DNA of 64,000 nucleotides, taken from UBA6144 sp964399165. GTDB taxonomy: Bacteria > Bdellovibrionota > Bacteriovoracia > Bacteriovoracales > Bacteriovoracaceae. The stretch is from positions 1 through 64,000 of the forward strand of contig CAYNPO010000015.1 of assembly GCA_964399165.1 (NCBI GenBank), read 5' to 3'. Every line of letters begins with the position of its first letter. Position 1 is the stretch's first letter. The notes under the pieces were generated by a model. The model was not told the DNA's origin. It ran no database searches and worked only from the letters and a program-made list of their open reading frames with translations. Positions 31,731 through 40,064 of this stretch are shown piece by piece. A program made the translations under genes and the position numbers.

Positions 31731-34286
31731 TTAAGCAGCTCTTTTCCCGCGTCCGGTTTCCAGTATTGAAATTTCTTGCTCCATCTTGAGAATCCCCTTC
31801 CAAGGATCCTTCTTGAGCTTTTTCAGTCGCACCAGGGTCTTGGCCATACTGAATGCGTTCGGCTTGAGCTTCACCGACAATTCCTCCCACGCGATGGGCA
31901 CCGCCACCGGCGCGCCGGGGCGGTTACGCACGCCATAGGGGATCACCGCCGTCGCCCCGAACCCGTTGCGCAGATAATCGATGAAGATTTTCCCCTTGCG
32001 AGCCGCCTTCCGCACGTTAGTGGTGTAGCGGGTCGGGCGGCGCTCCTCCAGTTCCTGGGAAACCGTGCGCGCGAAGGCCTTGACCTCATCCCAAGTATAG
32101 CGCCGGGCGATGGGCACGTGCAGGTGCACGCCTTTGCCGCCGCTTAGCTTGATGAAACTCTCCAGGCCGAGTTCCAGCAGCAAATCGCGCAACTCGAGGG
32201 CTCCCTCCACCACTTCCTTCCATCCGACGCCGGGGTCGGGATCCAGGTCGAAGATCACCTGGTCCGGATGGAGGGGATCGTCCACCTTCGCCACCCAGGA
32301 ATGGATTTCCAGCGTGCCCATTTGGACCAGCTCCAGCACCCCTTCGATGCCCGTGAGCGACAGGTACTCGCGCGTGGGATTGTTAGGGCCGGGTTGGCGG
32401 ATGTCGGTGCGGTCCAAGTGAGCGGTGAAGCCCTTCTCCCCGTGCTTTTGGTAAAAACATTCCTTGTCCCCGCCCTGGGGACAACGCACGAGAGTGAGGG
32501 GGCGGTTCGCCGTGTGGGGCAGGAGCCACTTCGCCACCGCCTTGTAGTAGTCCGCCAATCCCTGCTTGGTCACGCCCACGTCGGCAAAAAGGACGCGGTC
32601 GGGGTTGGTCAGTTTGACGGGAGGAGCTTTAGGACCTTTTTTGGCAGCGCGGGTGGTCGCTTTCTTCTTACCCACCTTGCCCTTGGATTCCGGAGACTCC
32701 CTCTTAATTTTCGCCACGGCTTTGTCCTCCCTCAACCCCAAAAAAGCCGCCTGCCGGAGGTGGCCTCCGCCCGTCCAACTGGCGAATTTAACCTCCGCGG
32801 CCAACCGCGGTTTTACCCAATGGGTCCCCCGTTCCCTCGGTGGATTGTCGAAAGGGGCTTCATCCACTTCGATTGCAGAGAGTTTGGCGTGCATGTCCAG
32901 TAGGGACTGGTGCGAGAAACCCGTGCCCGTTTTCCCCACGTAACGCAGCTTTCCGTTCTCATACACGCCCAGGAGGAGGGCGCCGATGCCTTTACGGGTG
33001 CCCCGAGGCTCCGACCATCCGCCGATCACCACCTCCTGGCGGTTCTCGCATTTCGTCTTGAGCCAACTACCCCCGCGCCCTCCCATGTAAGCCGAGTCCA
33101 GGAGCTTCGAGACGATGCCCTCCAGCCGGAACCCGCAGGATTGGCGGAACAATTCTTCCCCCTGCCCCGTGACGTGGTCACTGTAGCGGAGCGCGCCTCC
33201 CTCGGGCGTGGAGGCCAACAGGGCAGCCAACCGCTCCTTGCGCTCAGAGAGGGGCATGTCACGCAGGTCCTCCCCGTCGAGGAAAGGTAAGTCGAAGGCG
33301 TAGAAGACCAGCTCGTCGGCGCGTCCCTCGCTCAAGGCGTTTTGAAGCAACTGGAAATCTGACTTCCCCTCAGGATCGAGCACCACAATCTCGCCGTCGA
33401 CGAGGGTGCCGTCAGTGTCGAGCTCCCGGAAAGGCTCCGCCAACACCCCATACTTGTCGCTCCAGTCGTGTCCCTCACGGGTGAGAAAGCGCACTTCCCC
33501 GTCAGCGATACGCGCCAAGGTGCGGTAGCCGTCGAACTTCAGCTCATGCACCCACTCAGCGTCCGCGGGTGCGCTGGCCACCAGCTTTGCCAGAGGCATG
33601 CTGACGAATTCCGGGACGCGGACTTTTTTTTTGCGGGGGGATTTCTTGGAAGAGAATTTATGCTTGGTCTTGGCCACTGGAAAGGCCTTCTTGGAGACGG
33701 TTCTGCCCTTTCTCGGAGTGAGAGGCACGTCCCGGATGGACTTCCCGCTGATCACGCTGCGGGGTTTGTCGGCGATGACGTCGTAACCAGGCTTGGCGGC
33801 CCCATCAGAGCGCTTGACCAGCAACCATTTGCTGCGGGGTCCGGGCTCCTGCTCGCGGCCCCCCGTGCGGATGAGGCGCCATTTGCCCTTGAGCTTTTTT
33901 CCTTTGAGGACTAGGTCGATGTGCCCCTTGTGGTATGCGGCTACGGGATCACCCTCCGCTTCCCAAGTCCCCATGTCCCACACGATCACGTGGCCACCGC
34001 CATACTCTCCGGCCGGGATCTCCCCCTCGAAATAGGCGTAGCTCATGGGGTGATCCTCCACCTCCATGGCGAGGCGTTTATTTGACGGATCCAGACTCGG
34101 TCCTTTCGGAACCGCCCAGCTTCGGAGCACACCCTCCATCTCAAGCCGGAAGTCGTAGTGCAGGTGCGAGGCATGGTGCTCCTGCACCACAAAGATCGCC
34201 TCACCGCGCTTGCGCTTCTCGACCTTCCCTGCCGGCTCGCTGGTGACCTTAAAGTTGCGCTTCTTCTTGTAAGCTTTAAGCCCCAC
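31731..34286 (-). CDS. ligD: Multifunctional ATP-dependent DNA ligase D
   Basis: An 851-residue end-joining enzyme. Domain order is 3'-phosphoesterase (about 30-165, HHASHLHYDFRLE at 37-49), ATP-dependent ligase (about 235-545, nucleophile Lys250 in ELKFDGYR) and archaeo-eukaryotic-primase-type polymerase (about 560-850, with the catalytic DPDP acidic pair region and SGGKGVHLHVPI). Lys-rich linkers separate the modules. With Ku it repairs double-strand breaks by non-homologous end joining. The start codon is GTG at 34286, overlapping the ku stop by 11 bases, with AAGGCGG upstream. Confidence 0.96.
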   Translation of the reverse strand: MGLKAYKKKRNFKVTSEPAGKVEKRKRGEAIFVVQEHHASHLHYDFRLEMEGVLRSWAVPKGPSLDPSNKRLAMEVEDHPMSYAYFEGEIPAGEYGGGHVIVWDMGTWEAEGDPVAAYHKGHIDLVLKGKKLKGKWRLIRTGGREQEPGPRSKWLLVKRSDGAAKPGYDVIADKPRSVISGKSIRDVPLTPRKGRTVSKKAFPVAKTKHKFSSKKSPRKKKVRVPEFVSMPLAKLVASAPADAEWVHELKFDGYRTLARIADGEVRFLTREGHDWSDKYGVLAEPFRELDTDGTLVDGEIVVLDPEGKSDFQLLQNALSEGRADELVFYAFDLPFLDGEDLRDMPLSERKERLAALLASTPEGGALRYSDHVTGQGEELFRQSCGFRLEGIVSKLLDSAYMGGRGGSWLKTKCENRQEVVIGGWSEPRGTRKGIGALLLGVYENGKLRYVGKTGTGFSHQSLLDMHAKLSAIEVDEAPFDNPPRERGTHWVKPRLAAEVKFASWTGGGHLRQAAFLGLREDKAVAKIKRESPESKGKVGKKKATTRAAKKGPKAPPVKLTNPDRVLFADVGVTKQGLADYYKAVAKWLLPHTANRPLTLVRCPQGGDKECFYQKHGEKGFTAHLDRTDIRQPGPNNPTREYLSLTGIEGVLELVQMGTLEIHSWVAKVDDPLHPDQVIFDLDPDPGVGWKEVVEGALELRDLLLELGLESFIKLSGGKGVHLHVPIARRYTWDEVKAFARTVSQELEERRPTRYTTNVRKAARKGKIFIDYLRNGFGATAVIPYGVRNRPGAPVAVPIAWEELSVKLKPNAFSMAKTLVRLKKLKKDPWKGILKMEQEISILETGRGKRAA

Positions 34287-35148
34287 GTTTTACCGCCTTC
34301 TTGCGTACCGTCAGACGTTTCTTGCGCGCAGGAGAGGCCCTGCGCGAGGATTCTCGCCGTCCCTCGGCCAAGCTCTGCTTGAGCAACGGCATGAGATCCA
34401 GCACACGCCCGCTGGGCCGCTCCACGGCACTCCCGGCCTCCACGTCTTCCACATCGGCAAGATCGCCCTGTTCTGCTTTCTTTTCTATGAGCTTCATCAT
34501 GTCGTCGCGATATGTGTCCTTATAAGCTTCAGGGTCCCATTCGGCGTCCATGCTCGCCACCAGCTGCTGGGCCATCTTTACCTCCGCGGCCGAGACCTTG
34601 GAATGGGGGCCCGCAACCTTGAGGTCCTGGGGGTCGCGCAGCTCGTGGGGAAAGCGCAGCAGTTCAAGGTAAAGCAAATCCCCCCGTGGAACCACGGCCG
34701 ACAAATACTGCTTCGTTCGGATGACCACACGGGCGATGCCTACCTTACCGGTCTTTTTGAGGGTCTCCCTGAGCAGCGTGTAGGCTTTATCCCCGCCTTT
34801 CAAAGGTTCTAGAAGGTAGGGTTTGTCGAAGTAGGTGATGTCCACGTCGTCGATGTCAACGAACGCCTCGATATCGATGGTCTGGCTGGCCTTGGGGTTG
34901 GCCCGCTTGAAGTCTTTCTCGTCGATGATGACGTATTTGCCCTTGGTGTACTCGTAACCCTTGACGATTTTCTCGTAGGGGACTTCCTTTCCCGTCTTGG
35001 CGTTGACGCGTTTATACTTGATGCGCGCATGGTCGCGCTCATCGATCATGTCCAAGTCCAGACCTTGGGACTCGGTCACGGTCACCAAACCCACCGGAAT
35101 GGAGACGAGGCCGAAACTGATGCTGCCCTTCCATAACGCTCTTGCCAT
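34276..35148 (-). CDS. ku: DNA end-binding protein Ku
   Basis: A 290-residue bacterial Ku homodimer subunit that threads onto broken DNA ends and recruits LigD. It opens with the typical MARALWKGSISFGLVSIPV and contains the bridge-region sequence around YLLEPLKGGDKAYTLLRETL and AEVKMAQQLVASM. The C-terminal 30 residues are Arg/Lys-rich, as in many bacterial Ku proteins. AGGAGGGGCGCC precedes the ATG, which excludes a 45-codon upstream extension. First gene of the ku-ligD operon. Confidence 0.97.
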   Translation of the reverse strand: MARALWKGSISFGLVSIPVGLVTVTESQGLDLDMIDERDHARIKYKRVNAKTGKEVPYEKIVKGYEYTKGKYVIIDEKDFKRANPKASQTIDIEAFVDIDDVDITYFDKPYLLEPLKGGDKAYTLLRETLKKTGKVGIARVVIRTKQYLSAVVPRGDLLYLELLRFPHELRDPQDLKVAGPHSKVSAAEVKMAQQLVASMDAEWDPEAYKDTYRDDMMKLIEKKAEQGDLADVEDVEAGSAVERPSGRVLDLMPLLKQSLAEGRRESSRRASPARKKRLTVRKKAVKRGA

Positions 35149-35206
35149 GGCGCCCCTCCTGGGAAGACCAGGGTAGCGCCATCCCTTAGGCCAGGCCGAA
35201 GACGGT

Positions 35207-35232
35207 GGCCCGACAAAAAACGCTGTCGGGCC
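35207..35232. other. 9-bp perfect hairpin between ku and ndh
   Basis: GGCCCGACA and TGTCGGGCC flank an A-rich 8-base loop in the spacer between the divergent ku and ndh genes. No function is established; it may be a leader-RNA structure or a protein-binding palindrome. Confidence 0.4.
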
Positions 35233-35288
35233 CCAGTCAAGGCCATCCACACCTGGTTTAAACGGCCCGCCGGGCGTATGCATTTCCC

Positions 35289-36653
35289 ATGGGAAAAACT
35301 CGGGTGGTCGTGGTCGGTGCCGGTTTCGGGGGAATCAAAGCGGTCAAGCGCTTGGCCCGGGATGCTTCGTTGGAGATCACGCTGATCGACCGCCGAAACC
35401 ACCACCTGTTCCAACCCCTCCTTTACCAAGTGGCCACCGCCGCTCTCTCACCCTCGGACATCGCCTTTCCCGTGAGGGCGCTTTTCTCCAGTCAACGGAA
35501 CGTGTCCGTGCGCATGGAGGAAGTGGTGGGCGTGGACCGCCAGCGCCGAGAAGTGCATACGGCCGACGGAAGCTTCCCTTACGATTACCTTGTCCTCGCT
35601 TGCGGGGCGACTCATAGCTACTTCAACCATCCCGAGTGGGAAGAGCATGCCCCTGGCCTCAAGTCGCTGGAGCAGGCCACCGCAATTCGGCGCCGGATCC
35701 TCACGGCGTTCGAGGAAGCAGAAAAAGAGGCCGACGAAAGCCGGCGCGCTCGCCTCCTGACGTTCGTGGTGGTGGGCGGTGGCCCCACGGGAGTGGAACT
35801 AGCGGGCGCCATCGCCGAGATCAGCCGCACCACCCTCGCGGAAGATTTCAGGCGCATCGACCCCACCCAGACCCGGGTGGTGTTGGTTGAAGCAGGGTCT
35901 CGCCTCTTGAGCGTTTTCCCCGAGCCACTCTCCCAACGGGCGCGGACCGACCTCGCAGACCTGGGCGTGGAAGTCGTCACCGGCAAGCGGGTCACGCATC
36001 TGAGCGCCGATGGGGTTGCCCTGGAGGGTGAGCCCGTCCCCGCAGGCACCGTGCTTTGGGCCGCTGGGGTGAAACCTTCACCTTTGGGCGCCCTCCTCGG
36101 CACGGAACTCGACAGACTCGGTCGTCCCAAGATTCAGCCTGATCTCTCCCTACCCGGGGACCCGCGGGTCTTCGTGGTGGGAGACATGGCCTGCCTGGAA
36201 GGCCCGGATGGCCAACCTCTGCCGGGACTGGCGCCCGTGGCCATGCAACAAGGGGACTGGGCCGCGCGCAACTTGCTCGCGGACGTGAAAGGCAAACCGC
36301 GGCGCCCCTTCCGTTACCTGGACAAAGGGTCACTGGCGACGGTGGGCCGCAAACGCGCGGTGGGCGAGTACAAGGGCCTGCGCTTCGAAGGCACCATGGC
36401 ATGGCTCATCTGGATCTTCGTGCACGTGTACTACCTCATCGGCTTTAAGAATAAATTTTTCGTTTTCTGGCAGTGGGTTTGGTCGTACCTTACCTTCAAG
36501 CGCGGTGCCCGCCTGATCGTGGGCGATGCCGCCGCCACGCCAGGAGACGCCCATGCTCGCCCCGATCCGTCCCGTGCCGCTCGACCAGCTCAACCAATGG
36601 GCCCCGCGCACCATGATGGGGCCACTGGAAATCAAATTCACAAGAATCACTGA
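35289..36653 (+). CDS. ndh: Type II NADH:quinone oxidoreductase
   Basis: A 454-residue non-proton-pumping NADH dehydrogenase acting on the inner face of the membrane. The FAD-binding VVVVGAGFGGIKAVKRL is at 6-22, HHLFQPLLYQVAT follows near 38-50, the NADH-binding VVVGGGPTGVELAGAIAE lies near 160-177, and the C-terminal membrane-associating segment runs through WLIWIFVHVYYLIGFKNKFFVFWQW (about 378-402). The final about 33 residues (after LIVGDAA) are Pro/Ala/His-rich, overlap the next gene by 101 bases, and look like a tail gained by loss of an earlier stop. Confidence 0.93.
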   Translation: MGKTRVVVVGAGFGGIKAVKRLARDASLEITLIDRRNHHLFQPLLYQVATAALSPSDIAFPVRALFSSQRNVSVRMEEVVGVDRQRREVHTADGSFPYDYLVLACGATHSYFNHPEWEEHAPGLKSLEQATAIRRRILTAFEEAEKEADESRRARLLTFVVVGGGPTGVELAGAIAEISRTTLAEDFRRIDPTQTRVVLVEAGSRLLSVFPEPLSQRARTDLADLGVEVVTGKRVTHLSADGVALEGEPVPAGTVLWAAGVKPSPLGALLGTELDRLGRPKIQPDLSLPGDPRVFVVGDMACLEGPDGQPLPGLAPVAMQQGDWAARNLLADVKGKPRRPFRYLDKGSLATVGRKRAVGEYKGLRFEGTMAWLIWIFVHVYYLIGFKNKFFVFWQWVWSYLTFKRGARLIVGDAAATPGDAHARPDPSRAARPAQPMGPAHHDGATGNQIHKNH

Positions 36654-36984
36654 GGAGTTGGTGGAAGGCACCATGCCGGTGGACGCCCGCACCCACCAAC
36701 CCCACGGCATCCTCCACGGCGGGGCCTCCGTCGCCCTGGCGGAAACCCTCGGCAGCGTGGCCGCCAACATGTCGGTGGATCCCACGAAGTTCCGATGCGT
36801 AGGGCTGGAAATTAACGCCAACCACATCTCCCCCGTGAAGTCCGGCATCGTCACCGGTGTGGCTCGCCCACTCCACGTCGGACGCACCACCCAGGTATGG
36901 GAAATCAGGATCACCAGCGACCAAGGGAAACTGGTGTGTGTGAGCCGCCTCACCATGGCGGTCATCCCCGTCTCCCCCACTTGA
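36553..36984 (+). CDS. menI: Hotdog-fold acyl-CoA thioesterase, MenI/YdiI-like
   Basis: A 143-residue PaaI-family thioesterase. HGILHGGASVALAETLGSVAAN (51-72) carries the catalytic Glu64 and GLEINANHISPV the following strand, closely matching E. coli YdiI/MenI, which hydrolyses 1,4-dihydroxy-2-naphthoyl-CoA in menaquinone synthesis. Its position directly behind a quinone-reducing NADH dehydrogenase fits a quinone role. AGGAG precedes the ATG at 36553; the gene begins inside ndh. Another aryl-CoA substrate cannot be excluded. Confidence 0.82.
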   Translation: MLAPIRPVPLDQLNQWAPRTMMGPLEIKFTRITEELVEGTMPVDARTHQPHGILHGGASVALAETLGSVAANMSVDPTKFRCVGLEINANHISPVKSGIVTGVARPLHVGRTTQVWEIRITSDQGKLVCVSRLTMAVIPVSPT

Positions 36985-37078
36985 CCGCCCGCAGGGAAAA
37001 CGTCCAAAATGGCCCTGTTTTCGGAGCTTTCCGCTAACCGGCCCCGGCCCGCCAGCTGGACTTCCTGAGAGGTCAACC

Positions 37079-38068
37079 ATGACCGTTCCCCGCACCCAAG
37101 GCCCCATTTCCAAATTCATGGACCACCACTACCGCCACTTCAACTCCGCAGCGATGATGGACGCGGTAAAAGGCTACGAGGCGCACCTCGCCTCCGGCGG
37201 CAAGATGATGGTCACCCTCGCCGGCGCCATGAGCACCGCCGAGCTGGGCCTCTCACTCGCCGAAATGATCCGCCAAGGCAAAGTCCACGCCATCTCCTGC
37301 ACCGGCGCCAACCTCGAAGAAGACATCTACAACCTGGTCGCGCACAACCACTACGAGCGCATCCCAGACTGGCGCGGACTCACCAAGGAAGCCGAGCAAA
37401 AACTTTACGACAAGCATCTCAACCGCGTGACCGACACCTGCATCCCCGAGGAAGCGGCCATGCGCAAGATCTGGTCCATCATGGCCGACGAATGGGCCGA
37501 AGCGGAGAAGAAGAACGAGCGCTGTTTCCCCCACGAGTTCTTCTTCCGCGCGCTGAAGAAAGGCAAGTTCGCGCCCCACTACCAGATCGATCCCAAGAAC
37601 TCCTGGATGCTCGCCGCCGCAGAGGCCAACATCCCCATGGTCGTGCCTGGCTGGGAAGACTCAACCTTGGGGAACATGTACGCCTCCTTCTGCATGAAGG
37701 GCGAGGTGAAGAACGTCCACACCGTTCGCACCGGCATCGAGTACATGATGAGTCTAGCCGACTGGTACATGGCCACCGCCAAGACCAGCTCCATCGGCTT
37801 CTTCCAGATCGGCGGCGGCATCGCCGGCGACTTCCCCATCTGCGTGGTTCCCATGATCCGCCAGGACCTCGAACAGGACGACATCCGCCTCTGGGGCTAC
37901 TTCTGCCAAATCTCGGACTCCACCACCAGCTACGGCTCCTACTCCGGCGCCGTCCCCAACGAGAAGATCACCTGGGGCAAGCTCTCCGTGGACACCCCCA
38001 GCTACATCGTCGAGTCCGACGCCACCATCGTGGCGCCGCTGATGTTCGCTCACATCCTGGGGTGGTGA
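37079..38068 (+). CDS. Deoxyhypusine synthase-like enzyme
   Basis: A 329-residue homologue of deoxyhypusine synthase. NAD-binding and polyamine-site regions are recognisable (MVTLAGAMSTAELG, SCTGANLEEDIYN, GFFQIGGGIAGDF, YGSYSGAVPNEKITWGKL), and the catalytic Lys301 in WGKL is conserved. Bacteria lack eIF5A, so these homologues act instead in polyamine synthesis, transferring an aminobutyl or guanidinobutyl group to a diamine (homospermidine synthase or SpeY-like). GAGAGG precedes the ATG. Its stop overlaps a GTG start of the next gene, so it may belong with the peptide-modification locus downstream. Confidence 0.87.
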   Translation: MTVPRTQGPISKFMDHHYRHFNSAAMMDAVKGYEAHLASGGKMMVTLAGAMSTAELGLSLAEMIRQGKVHAISCTGANLEEDIYNLVAHNHYERIPDWRGLTKEAEQKLYDKHLNRVTDTCIPEEAAMRKIWSIMADEWAEAEKKNERCFPHEFFFRALKKGKFAPHYQIDPKNSWMLAAAEANIPMVVPGWEDSTLGNMYASFCMKGEVKNVHTVRTGIEYMMSLADWYMATAKTSSIGFFQIGGGIAGDFPICVVPMIRQDLEQDDIRLWGYFCQISDSTTSYGSYSGAVPNEKITWGKLSVDTPSYIVESDATIVAPLMFAHILGW

Positions 38069-38781
38069 GCGTGCGCCCACTTTTCATCCTCCTGCTCGCT
38101 ACTTCCTGCGCCCACACAGGGCCGCGGGAGGAAGTGAGGCTGACCTACGACAAGCGCCTTGAGCGCGCCGGTACGCCGACGCCGACCTTCGTGGCCGACG
38201 TGGGTGGCGAGCAGATGGTCCTCATGGTCGACACCGCTGCTCCCACCCACGCGTTGGCGGGCCAAGCCCGTGAGGTTTCCACCTCCGTAGACGGGATGTC
38301 CTTCGGAATCTTGCGCTTCAACGCCTCCACCCAGCCAGAGGAATGGGATAAAAACGGCATACAAGGTGTCTTCGTCCCCCAGTTGGCGGGAGACGGCGCT
38401 TGGACAGTGGACTTTCGCGAAGCTCTCCTACGGAAAGGCTCATTAGCTCGCTGGGCAAATGATTACGACGTACCCTCGGACGCCGTCCCGGCGGTGAAGT
38501 ACTGTGCCCACATACCGGCAGTCGAAGCCGTGGTAGATGGGCGCCCCGCTCGCCTTCTGGTGGACTCAGGGGCGGAGCACACCATGCTAGTGGGCCTCCT
38601 GGAAGACTCCATTCGCCCCAAGCACCGCGTGGTCGTGGGTGGACGTGCCTTTAACCGTCGCTTACGCCAACAAGGCCCTCTCCCGCCCGGATGCGTGGTG
38701 GACGGTTCGCTGGGAATGGACATCCTTAAACGCTGCGTACTCTTCCTTTCCCGCGGCCGCACCATCCTGCACTGTAATTGA
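38065..38781 (+). CDS. Two-lobed retropepsin-like lipoprotein
   Basis: A 238-residue predicted lipoprotein: a hydrophobic signal ends LLATSC (Cys15). Two aspartic-protease-type repeats follow. The first has LMVDTAAPTHAL (about 53-64, Gly of DTG replaced by Ala) and the second LLVDSGAEHTML (about 164-175, canonical DSGA). Each precedes a later strand/turn (GVFVPQLAGDG, GSLGMDIL) that resembles the retropepsin psi loop. Retropepsins usually dimerise; here both lobes are in one chain, with one degenerate. Start is GTG at 38065 (GTGA overlap with the stop of the upstream gene) or GTG at 38071. Confidence 0.6.
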   Translation: MSVRPLFILLLATSCAHTGPREEVRLTYDKRLERAGTPTPTFVADVGGEQMVLMVDTAAPTHALAGQAREVSTSVDGMSFGILRFNASTQPEEWDKNGIQGVFVPQLAGDGAWTVDFREALLRKGSLARWANDYDVPSDAVPAVKYCAHIPAVEAVVDGRPARLLVDSGAEHTMLVGLLEDSIRPKHRVVVGGRAFNRRLRQQGPLPPGCVVDGSLGMDILKRCVLFLSRGRTILHCN

Positions 38782-38783
38782 GT

Positions 38784-40028
38784 ATGTCCCGACGTCTCGT
38801 GGTGCTCTCCCACCCCACCCCCCGGGCGTGGCACAGTCTCAACGTGATCGAGGACGCCATCACCCGCGCCCTCGCGGCCCAGACAGACACCGTTTTCTTG
38901 GAAATGCCCATCACTCCAGGACCGCAGGACTTCCAGAGGGTGGAAGCCGCCGCGGCGGGGAAGCCAGCCGCGATCTATTACCTCGCGGACGACTTGCGCC
39001 TGGAGGAATACGTCAACGCCCTGGCCCGCATTCCCAACATAATCCACCTGATCCCCGTGTACGGAAACATGACGATCGAAACACGCCGGTGGTTCCGCCT
39101 ACATGAAACCTTGAGGGGCCTGCCTACAGTGCTGTTGGGCGCGTCCCACCGCCAATGCCAGCAGCTCGAGAGTTTCACGGAGGGCGCCTCCATAAAATGC
39201 CTTCCTTACCCAGTGGCCAAAGAATTCTTCCAGGCGCCGACCGAAGCCGACGACGGGACCGTCCGCATCGTCTATGCCGGCAGAATCACCCCACAAAAGA
39301 ACGTGCTGGAACTGATGTCCGCCTTCAACCAAGCGGCGGCCCTGGACCCACGTCTCGAGCTGCATTTGGCCGGTGATTTCCATGACAGAGGCTACCACAT
39401 GCACGGCTTGGGCATCTCCCCCCTGGATTACCGGGAGCGGTTCCGTGCCCTGGTAGAGGCCGCCGGGGGCCGCATCCAGTACCACGGGTTCCTGGGGCAG
39501 GCCGAGTTGGCCCAACTCTTTCGTCGGTGCGACGTCACCGCTTCGCTCAGTACATACCACGACGAGGACTTCGGCGTGAGCGTGGCCCAGGCCATGGCCG
39601 CGGGCCTCCCGGCTCTTCTCTCCGATTGGGGGGGGCATGGGGGATTTCGCGAGGCGGGCGAGGTCAGGCTTATCCCAGTAACCGTGGATGGGCAGCAGAT
39701 TCCTCGACCGTCGGTGAAGGCCTTCTTGGCTGAGCTGCTTTCTCTGCCCGGCCCTACCTCCAACCATCGCAAGGCAATGAACCAGGAACGGGCCAGGACT
39801 CTTTTCTCCACAGAAGCCTTCCTCGTTCGAATGCGCGCGATTCTCACGTCGCCGGCGCTCTCTTACCAGGGGCAAACTCCGCTCTTCCTGAGGTTTGCGG
39901 AAATCTGCGAAGTGGAAGCGCCCTTCCACCCCCTGTTAGCTGAGAAGTGGCGCGGACTGGTCCCTTACAAAAACGTCTATCGTCCCTATCTCTGTGACTA
40001 CGAGCCGGGAGAAAAGTACCTGCCCTGA
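38784..40028 (+). CDS. Group 1 (GT4-type) glycosyltransferase
   Basis: A 414-residue GT-B enzyme. The nucleotide-sugar-binding C-terminal half starts with VRIVYAGRITPQKNVLELMSAF (about 165-185) and continues with the donor-site segment TYHDEDFGVSVAQAMAAGLPAL. The N-terminal acceptor half is divergent. A TTG two codons earlier overlaps the preceding stop (TTGA) and is an alternative start. The gene lies between the retropepsin-like lipoprotein and a PLP enzyme gene on the same strand. Acceptor and sugar are unknown; peptide glycosylation is possible given the neighbours. Confidence 0.8.
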   Translation: MSRRLVVLSHPTPRAWHSLNVIEDAITRALAAQTDTVFLEMPITPGPQDFQRVEAAAAGKPAAIYYLADDLRLEEYVNALARIPNIIHLIPVYGNMTIETRRWFRLHETLRGLPTVLLGASHRQCQQLESFTEGASIKCLPYPVAKEFFQAPTEADDGTVRIVYAGRITPQKNVLELMSAFNQAAALDPRLELHLAGDFHDRGYHMHGLGISPLDYRERFRALVEAAGGRIQYHGFLGQAELAQLFRRCDVTASLSTYHDEDFGVSVAQAMAAGLPALLSDWGGHGGFREAGEVRLIPVTVDGQQIPRPSVKAFLAELLSLPGPTSNHRKAMNQERARTLFSTEAFLVRMRAILTSPALSYQGQTPLFLRFAEICEVEAPFHPLLAEKWRGLVPYKNVYRPYLCDYEPGEKYLP

Positions 40029-40064
40029 ATTGTGCCGTCCCAAGCCGCGTGCTAGGGTTTCCGC

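Noticed and set aside
35207..35232. Rho-independent terminator
   Set aside because: The hairpin lies between divergently transcribed genes and has no T-run on either side, so a terminator role makes no sense there.
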